Below the pieces are notes generated by a model, which saw only the letters and a list, made by a program, of their open reading frames with translations, had not been told where the DNA came from and ran no database searches. Shown piece after piece: positions 58,278 through 64,000 of a DNA stretch of 64,000 nt (positions are counted from its first letter, which is position 1; each line of letters starts with the position of its first letter). The translations under genes were made by a program, and so were the position numbers. Location of the stretch: contig NZ_LMCP01000009.1 of the NCBI RefSeq assembly GCF_001425625.1, positions 62,001 through 126,000 on the forward strand. The letters run 5' to 3'. Origin of the DNA: Mesorhizobium sp. Root102. Lineage in GTDB: Bacteria > Pseudomonadota > Alphaproteobacteria > Rhizobiales > Rhizobiaceae.

Positions 58278-58796
58278 ATGCTTGAAGCCCTGATCTTCGT
58301 CGTCTTTCCATTCTGCATGCTGTTTGCCGCGATCTCCGACATGCTGTCGATGACGATCGCCAATCGCGTGCCGGTGCTGCTCGTCGTTGTTTTCGCGCTG
58401 GTTGCGCCGCTGACGGGTATGGAATGGGCGGCCTATGGCGGGCATTTCGCCGCCGGCGCCTTGGTCCTGGCCGTGACGTTCGGCCTGTTCGCTCTGGGCG
58501 GCATGGGCGGCGGCGACGCCAAGCTTCTGGCTGCCACCGCGATGTGGATGGGTCTCAATGTCAATCTCGTCGAGTATCTTGTCGCCTCGACCATCATCGG
58601 CGGCCTGTTGACGCTGGCGATCATCATCTATCGGAAGTCGCTGCTTGCGGCCGTTACCGGCCGAAATCCGTTTCTGCGCCATTTCGCCGACGAGGCAAAC
58701 GGGGTTCCCTACGGCATCGCGCTTGGCCTTGGCGGGTTGCTGACCTATCCGGACTCGCCTTTGATGGTATGGGCGCTCGCCAGGCTGGCGGCCTGA
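58278..58796 (+). CDS. cpaA: Prepilin peptidase CpaA/TadV (A24 family)
   Basis: A 172-residue inner-membrane aspartic peptidase processing PilA and the TadE-type pseudopilins. The two catalytic Asp are visible: Asp21 (AAISDMLSM) and Asp80 in GGGDAK. Several hydrophobic helices surround them. It lacks the N-methylating domain of classical PilD. It is the first cpa gene downstream of pilA. Confidence 0.93.
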   Translation: MLEALIFVVFPFCMLFAAISDMLSMTIANRVPVLLVVVFALVAPLTGMEWAAYGGHFAAGALVLAVTFGLFALGGMGGGDAKLLAATAMWMGLNVNLVEYLVASTIIGGLLTLAIIIYRKSLLAAVTGRNPFLRHFADEANGVPYGIALGLGGLLTYPDSPLMVWALARLAA

Positions 58797-58884
58797 ACAC
58801 GATCTGATTTCTTTTATTGATCAGCACTGCCGCAACCGGCTTTCAACAAGGCCGGCCGGGTCTTTCTGCCGGTCTGGCCACATT

Positions 58885-58945
58885 CCGTCTAATTTATGTA
58901 AACCTTAAATTAATCACGATCGTAAGCATTACATTAACCTTGTTT
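58885..58945 (+). promoter_or_regulatory. A+T-rich region upstream of cpaB with CtrA-like half sites
   Basis: Within a G+C-rich region this stretch holds TTAAATTAA (58905-58913) and TTAACCTT (58934-58941), seven of eight bases of the CtrA half site TTAACCAT. It is the likely promoter zone of cpaBCDEF. CtrA control is inferred from Caulobacter pilus genes. Confidence 0.35.
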
Positions 58946-59008
58946 TGACGATTGCCGCTGCAAAGTCCGGCTTGGCTACGTGGTTTGCCAGGGCAAGGGT
59001 TCGGACAG

Positions 59009-59821
59009 ATGCCAGCATCGCGATTGATAATTCTGAGCGTGGCGGTGGCCGCGGCGGGTGGCGCAGGCTATGTCGCGAAAAACATGGTGGCACCGCCGCC
59101 CCAGATCGTCGTCGATTCCGGCCCCCAGGCTCCGGCGGTGTCTCTGCAGGATGTGCTTGTGCTTTCAGGCGACGTTCCCATGGGCAGCCCGATCCAAAAC
59201 AACATCGCCTGGCAATCCTGGCCCGCCGACGGCGTCAATGCGAATTTCATCACCCGCACCGCCGAGCCCGAGGCACTGGACAAGCTGAAGGGTTCCGTCG
59301 CCCGTGTGGCGATGTACGCCGGAGAGCCTCTGCGGCGTTCCAAGCTGATCGGCGAGGGGCAAAGCTTCATGTCGTCGATCCTGCCTTCGGGCATGCGCGC
59401 GGTCGCCACGGCCATCTCGGCCGACACGTCGGCCGGCGGCTTCATTCTTCCGAACGATTTCGTCGATGTCATCATGACCCGCAGGGCCGATGCCGCCAGC
59501 GGTGCCGCCGGCTTCAACACCGAGACCATCCTCAAGAATATCCGCGTCCTGGCCATCGACCAGACAATCCAGGAGGATGAGGAAGGCAAGAAGACCAGGG
59601 TGGGCCAGACCGCCACGCTGGAACTGACGCCCAAGCAGGCGGAGATCATCACCGTCGCCCAACAGATGGCGGATCGCCTGACCTTGGCGCTGCGGGCGGT
59701 CGCGGACACGCAGGAAAAGAATCTGGGTGAGGCCGACTATCTCGTTTCCGGCAATGGCCGCAGGGGAACGGTGAGGCTGATCAAGTCGGGCGAAGTTTCC
59801 GAAGTAGGGGCAAGGAAATGA
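59009..59821 (+). CDS. cpaB: Flp pilus assembly protein CpaB/RcpC
   Basis: A 270-residue periplasmic protein with an N-terminal signal or anchor (LIILSVAVAAAGGAGYVA), an SAF-like domain (PADGVNANFITR and PSGMRAVATAISADTSAGGFI) and a C-terminal region with LELTPKQAEIITVAQQMADRL. It is thought to support the secretin. ATG 59009 is chosen (AAGGG nine bases upstream). Its stop overlaps cpaC by four bases. Confidence 0.92.
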   Translation: MPASRLIILSVAVAAAGGAGYVAKNMVAPPPQIVVDSGPQAPAVSLQDVLVLSGDVPMGSPIQNNIAWQSWPADGVNANFITRTAEPEALDKLKGSVARVAMYAGEPLRRSKLIGEGQSFMSSILPSGMRAVATAISADTSAGGFILPNDFVDVIMTRRADAASGAAGFNTETILKNIRVLAIDQTIQEDEEGKKTRVGQTATLELTPKQAEIITVAQQMADRLTLALRAVADTQEKNLGEADYLVSGNGRRGTVRLIKSGEVSEVGARK

Positions 59822-61335
59822 GGCTAAGTGGTAAACTGCCGGCAATTGTAGCCGCGGCATTCGGCCTGCTGCTCGTCGGAACGAATGTGCAAGGCGTTGT
59901 CGAGGCAAAGAACGCGCAGGTCACGGCATCGACGGCCACCCAGCGCGTCAAGCTCGGTCTCAACAAGTCGGTGGTCATCGACTTGCCGAGCGATGCCTAC
60001 GACATTCTCGTCGCCAACCCAGCGGTGGCCGATGCGGTGACCCGCACCGCAAGGCGCATCTACCTGTTCGGCAAGGCGGTCGGCGAGACGAACATCTTTG
60101 TCTTCGGCCCGAATGGCGAGCAGATCGTCAGTCTGGATCTGGCCGTCGAACGCGACGTTGCCGGCCTTGAAGATTATATCAGGCGCTTCCTACCGACGTC
60201 GACCATCAAGGTGGAACTGCTGAATGACAACGTTGTCCTGACCGGAACGGTCGACACGCCACTGGACGCAAAACGCGCGGTCGACCTGGCGACCATCTTC
60301 GTTTCGGGTGGTGAAGCGACGACGGGACAATATTCGCAGACCGCGGCCGGCGGTTCGGCCCAGAGCGGTGTCGACATCAACAATCCGGACCAGGAGCGCC
60401 GCACCAGCAAGATCGTCAACCTGCTCCAGATCATCGGCGACGACCAGGTCACGCTGAAAGTGACGGTCGCCGAAGTCAGCCGTTCGGTGATGAAGCAGCT
60501 CGGCGTCAACATGGTCGGCAGTGGCGGCAGCAACGGCATCAGCTACGGCGCGACCAGCGACAACTTCACCGGCCTCGGCAAGCAGTTGTCGAATTCGGGC
60601 TTCAATATCGGCGCTTCGGGGCTGCAGGCTTATATCAACGCCATGGAGCAGTCCGGGGTCATGAAGACCTTGGCCGAGCCGACCTTGACCGCCGTGTCCG
60701 GCGAGAAGGCAACCTTTAAGGTCGGCGGTGAATACAACATGGTGAGCGGCGTCTCCCAGAACGTATCCACCGACAACCAGACTGGCCTGAAAACCTACAC
60801 CCTCGACAAGATCGAGTATGGCATCGGCCTGGAATTCCTGCCGGTGGTGTTGTCTCCCGGCCGCATAAGCCTGAAAGTCAGAACCTCGGTTTCCGAGCCG
60901 ACAACCGAGGGATCCGTATCGCTCTCTTCAGGCGTGACGAGTCCCGGCATGAATGCCCTGTCGCTGCGCAAGCGTCTTGCCGACACGACGGTGGAATTGC
61001 CCTCAGGTGGTTCCATGATGATCGCCGGCCTGGTTCGTGACGATGTCAGGCAAGCCGTCAACGGGTTGCCTGGACTGACAAAGATTCCCGTGCTCGGCGC
61101 GCTTTTCCGCAGCAGGGATTTCGTACGCAACGAGACGGAGCTCGTCATCATCATCACGCCCTATCTGGTGAAGCCGGTGGCACGCAACGACCTTGCCAAG
61201 CCGGATGACAATTTCAACGCCGCCAGCGATGGCGCCGGCATGTTCCTTGGCCGAGTCAATCGCGTCTACGGCACCATGCAGACCGACAAGCCCAACGGCC
61301 GTTACCATGGCGTTGTCGGCTTCATCTACAAGTGA
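59818..61335 (+). CDS. cpaC: Flp pilus secretin CpaC/RcpA
   Basis: A 505-residue outer-membrane channel for the Flp pilus. A signal peptide is followed by the pilus N-terminal domain (about 40-115), a BON-like region (KVELLNDNVVLTGTVDTP) and the secretin domain ending in ELVIIITPYLVKPV. The segment VPVLGALF-like KIPVLGALFRSRDF is the secretin signature. ATGA overlap with cpaB indicates coupling. Confidence 0.95.
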   Translation: MRLSGKLPAIVAAAFGLLLVGTNVQGVVEAKNAQVTASTATQRVKLGLNKSVVIDLPSDAYDILVANPAVADAVTRTARRIYLFGKAVGETNIFVFGPNGEQIVSLDLAVERDVAGLEDYIRRFLPTSTIKVELLNDNVVLTGTVDTPLDAKRAVDLATIFVSGGEATTGQYSQTAAGGSAQSGVDINNPDQERRTSKIVNLLQIIGDDQVTLKVTVAEVSRSVMKQLGVNMVGSGGSNGISYGATSDNFTGLGKQLSNSGFNIGASGLQAYINAMEQSGVMKTLAEPTLTAVSGEKATFKVGGEYNMVSGVSQNVSTDNQTGLKTYTLDKIEYGIGLEFLPVVLSPGRISLKVRTSVSEPTTEGSVSLSSGVTSPGMNALSLRKRLADTTVELPSGGSMMIAGLVRDDVRQAVNGLPGLTKIPVLGALFRSRDFVRNETELVIIITPYLVKPVARNDLAKPDDNFNAASDGAGMFLGRVNRVYGTMQTDKPNGRYHGVVGFIYK

Positions 61336-61349
61336 GCGGGGAAGCGGAC

Positions 61350-62087
61350 ATGTCTCAGTCAGCATTGAAGGCAAGCACCATCGCCGCAACGATGCGCCTC
61401 GGTCGCTCGCGGGTCTGCCGGCGAGCCGTTCCGGCCTTGGCGGTTGCGGTTGCGGCGCTGCTCGCCGGCTGCGCCCATCGCGACAGCATCACTGTCGGCG
61501 CCATTCCGGACGACTATCGCACCAATCATCCGATCGTGATCGCGGAGAAAAATCAGAAGATAGACCTGCCGGTTGGTGCTGGTGACCGTGGCATGACCGG
61601 CTCCCAGCGCGACACGCTTCTCGGTTTTCTGGACGGCTATGACAAAAGCGCCGCCCCGACGCTGACGATCCAGGTCCCGAGCGGATCGGCCAACGAGGTC
61701 GCCGCGACCGCGGCTGCCCGCGATTTCGGCCGGCTTGCAATCGCCGCCGGCGTCAAGCGCAACCGGATCGTCATCACCTCCTATCAGGCTGCCTCGAGCG
61801 AGGTATCCTCGCCGGTTCGCGTCGCCTTTGTCGCGGTGAGAGCCCAGACCGACAAATGCGGACGCTGGCCCGCCGACCTCGTCGATACGTCGGAAAACAA
61901 GCACTATGCCGACTTTGGCTGCTCCTATCAGAACAATCTTGCCGCCCAGATGGCCAACCCGGCCGATCTGCTCGGCCCGCGCAAGCCTTCCACCATTGAT
62001 GCAGAAAATCGCGGCGCGGTGATCGATGTCTACCGTGCAAGAGGCATCTCAGACGAGTTCCTCGGCAATTCGGAAGTGACCTACTGA
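61350..62087 (+). CDS. cpaD: Flp pilus lipoprotein CpaD
   Basis: A 245-residue lipoprotein (lipobox LLAGC) of the tad system, probably the pilotin for CpaC. Segments VGAGDRGMTGSQRDTLLGFL and FGCSYQNNLAAQMANPADL match CpaD. ATG 61350 is chosen; a GTG at 61332 overlapping the cpaC stop is an alternative. Lnt, encoded at 20 kb, should mature it. Confidence 0.9.
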   Translation: MSQSALKASTIAATMRLGRSRVCRRAVPALAVAVAALLAGCAHRDSITVGAIPDDYRTNHPIVIAEKNQKIDLPVGAGDRGMTGSQRDTLLGFLDGYDKSAAPTLTIQVPSGSANEVAATAAARDFGRLAIAAGVKRNRIVITSYQAASSEVSSPVRVAFVAVRAQTDKCGRWPADLVDTSENKHYADFGCSYQNNLAAQMANPADLLGPRKPSTIDAENRGAVIDVYRARGISDEFLGNSEVTY

Positions 62088-62126
62088 GCCGCCCAGTCTC
62101 GGATAGAACAGGCTACGGGAAAGAGT

Positions 62127-63416
62127 ATGACGATGAGCAACCTTGCCTACGACGCCCCGGTGGATGGCAGCGATACCTCGCAGCAGGACATCGCCGCGAT
62201 GCAGGCATTGCGGCCGATCCCGCGCATCTCGATCCAGGCATTCTGCGAGACCGAGGGTGTTGCCAATCCGGTCGAACGGGCCGGCGAGGACCGCCGTATG
62301 TCGAAGGCGCATCTCAAGGTCCATATGGGTGGCGTCCCCACCGCCATCGAATTCTACCAATCGGCGCCGACGCCCAACCTGATCTTGCTGGAATCGCGCA
62401 GCGAGCCGAAGCAACTGCTGGAGCAACTCGCCCAGCTCTCGGAATATTGCGATCCGACGTCGAAGGTGGTGGTGATCGGTCATTACAATGATGTCGGTCT
62501 CTACCGCGAGCTCATCCGCAACGGCATTTCCGAATATGTGATCGCGCCGGTGTCGATGGCTGACATTGTCAGCGTGGTGTCGTCGATTTTCATCGATCCG
62601 GAAGCAGAGCCGCTCGGCCGTTCGATTGCCTTTGTCGGCGCCAAGGGCGGCGTCGGCTCCTCGACGATTGCCCACAATGTGGCTTGGGCGATTTCCTCCC
62701 TGTTCAAATCCGAGGTAGTCGTCGCCGATCTCGATCTCGCTTTCGGCACGGCCAACATCAATTTCGACCAGGATCCGGCGCAAGGCATCGCCGAGGCGGT
62801 GTTTTCGCCGGAGCGCATCGATGAAGTCTATCTTGACCGGCTGCTGACCCAGTGCGCCGAGCATCTGTCGTTGCTGGCAGCACCTTCGACGCTCGAACGG
62901 GTCTATGACTTCGACCCGGAGGCCTTCGCTCAGCTCATCGACACCGCCCAGCGCAGCGTGCCGCTTTTGGTGCTCGATGTTCCCCATGTCTGGACGGGCT
63001 GGACCAAGAACACCCTGGTCAAGGCCGACGAGATCGTCATCACGGCGACACCGGAACTGGCCAATCTGCGCAACACCAAGAACCTTGTCGACATGCTCAA
63101 ACGGCTTCGTCCCAACGACCCGCCGCCAAAGCTTATCATCAACCAGGCCGGCGTCCCGAAGCGCCCGGAGATTTCGCCGTCCGATTTCGCCGAGCCGCTC
63201 GGCCTGTCGCCAATGTCGGTCATTGGTTTTGATCCGTTGCTGTTCGGCAATGCCGCCAACAACGGACGCATGCTTGGCGAAATGGATGCCAAGAATCCGG
63301 TTGTCGCAATGATCAACGAAATGGCCCATGTCCTGACCGGGCGCAGTGAAATCAAGGCCAAGAAGAAGGCCGGGCTTGGCAACCTGCTCGGCAAGTTTTC
63401 GCGCAGCAAGAAGTGA
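62127..63416 (+). CDS. cpaE: Pilus assembly ATPase CpaE/TadZ (MinD/ParA-like)
   Basis: A 429-residue protein with an N-terminal receiver-like domain (about 65-160) and a C-terminal MinD/ParA-type ATPase with the deviant Walker A KGGVGSST at 173-180 and VVVADLDLAFGTAN. It localises the pilus machine, usually to a pole. ATG 62127 or the ATG at 62133 may be used. cpaF follows. Confidence 0.93.
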   Translation: MTMSNLAYDAPVDGSDTSQQDIAAMQALRPIPRISIQAFCETEGVANPVERAGEDRRMSKAHLKVHMGGVPTAIEFYQSAPTPNLILLESRSEPKQLLEQLAQLSEYCDPTSKVVVIGHYNDVGLYRELIRNGISEYVIAPVSMADIVSVVSSIFIDPEAEPLGRSIAFVGAKGGVGSSTIAHNVAWAISSLFKSEVVVADLDLAFGTANINFDQDPAQGIAEAVFSPERIDEVYLDRLLTQCAEHLSLLAAPSTLERVYDFDPEAFAQLIDTAQRSVPLLVLDVPHVWTGWTKNTLVKADEIVITATPELANLRNTKNLVDMLKRLRPNDPPPKLIINQAGVPKRPEISPSDFAEPLGLSPMSVIGFDPLLFGNAANNGRMLGEMDAKNPVVAMINEMAHVLTGRSEIKAKKKAGLGNLLGKFSRSKK

Positions 63417-63445
63417 TGCTTCAGCAGTGGAACCGGTAGTCGATC

Positions 63446-64000
63446 ATGTTTGGTAAAAGAGGTAGCGACGACGGAAACCGGTTCACGCCGGAATTTCGCC
63501 AGCCAGCACCGGCGCCTGTTGCGCCGCCGGCGGCAAGTTCCGCGGAGACGGCAGTTCTGGCCCGGCCTGCGGCCGCGCCGAGCGCACCTGTCGCGCCGCC
63601 GGCGCGTCGCGCGGTCGAGGCACCGCCATTGGCGCCTGAGCCGAAGCGGGCACAGCGCGAAAAGAGCGAAACCTATTACGACACCAAGAGCCAGGTTTTC
63701 TCCGCGCTCATCGACACGATCGACCTGTCGCAGCTCGCCAAGCTTGATCCGGAAAGCGCGCGCGAGGAAATCCGCGACATCGTCAACGACATCATCGCCA
63801 TCAAGAATTTCGCGATGACGATCGCCGAGCAGGAAGAACTGCTCGAGGACATCTGCAACGATGTGCTCGGCTATGGGCCGCTCGAGCCGCTGCTCGCCCG
63901 CGACGACATCGCCGACATCATGGTCAACGGCTCCAAGAACGTCTACATCGAAGTCAACGGCAAGGTCGAGCAGACCGGCATCCGCTTCCGTGACAACCAG
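63446..64000 (+). CDS. cpaF: Pilus assembly ATPase CpaF/TadA (partial)
   Basis: The first 185 codons of the secretion-type ATPase that powers Flp pilus assembly; the rest is beyond the window. A Pro/Ala-rich low-complexity segment (about residues 18-60) is followed by the helical N-terminal domain and the start of the ATPase fold (GYGPLEPLLARDDIADIMVNGSKNVYIE). The Walker motifs are not reached. ATG 63446 lies 29 bases after the cpaE stop. Confidence 0.93.
   Translation, partial: MFGKRGSDDGNRFTPEFRQPAPAPVAPPAASSAETAVLARPAAAPSAPVAPPARRAVEAPPLAPEPKRAQREKSETYYDTKSQVFSALIDTIDLSQLAKLDPESAREEIRDIVNDIIAIKNFAMTIAEQEELLEDICNDVLGYGPLEPLLARDDIADIMVNGSKNVYIEVNGKVEQTGIRFRDNQ

Overview
The window reads as chromosomal DNA of an alphaproteobacterium of the Rhizobiales, most likely Mesorhizobium or a close relative. 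The case rests on high G+C by eye, an Irr-type Fur regulator next to fabA-fabB-fabI, a PraR/PhrR-like regulator between lnt and metK, the rimP-nusA-ylxR-infB-rbfA-truB-rpsO-pnp order, a dnaA-dnaN-recF block and dispersed palindromes typical of rhizobia. I see no rRNA, tRNA, IS element, prophage or CRISPR array.

Layout. 1-4 kb: an RND efflux pump (cut by the window edge) with two tandem lipoprotein adaptors. 4.2-6.8 kb: gabT and a convergent FAD-dependent reductase. 6.9-13.2 kb: an iron cluster starting at a perfect Irr box. It runs imelysin, bacterioferritin-associated ferredoxin, bacterioferritin, di-haem oxidoreductase, second imelysin-like protein, Tat-exported DUF1513 protein. 13.3-24.5 kb: housekeeping genes tsaB, rimI, plsC, miaB, phoH, ybeY, a CBS-domain protein, a VOC protein, lnt, praR-like, metK, trmB. 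25-36.3 kb: the translation/RNA operon rimP to pnp, with a CorA transporter between truB and rpsO. 36.4-39 kb: an RsmC-like methyltransferase and a GGDEF/EAL protein. 39.2-42.5 kb: fabA-fabB-fabI divergent from irr. 42.5-46 kb: a DUF4260 protein, an SH3 protein, a 2-hydroxyacid dehydrogenase, a GNAT and a MoeB-like protein. 46-54.6 kb: recF, dnaN, dnaA, rpsT, an enoyl-CoA hydratase, mutM, deoB. 54.8-55.7 kb: an orphan PhnD-like binding protein. 55.8-64 kb: a tad/cpa Flp pilus locus, with two TadE-type genes and a CpaC N-domain gene facing away from pilA-cpaABCDEF.

How the parts connect. The Irr gene at 42 kb probably controls the iron cluster at 7 kb, whose promoter carries the Irr palindrome over its -10 region. 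That cluster joins periplasmic iron-binding and redox proteins of unknown detailed function to cytoplasmic iron storage and release, and is the most interesting system here. Several housekeeping operons have leader hairpins that look regulatory (metK, rimP-nusA-infB, pnp). Eight palindromic repeats plus one remnant, all with a related hairpin core, lie at gene ends across the window.
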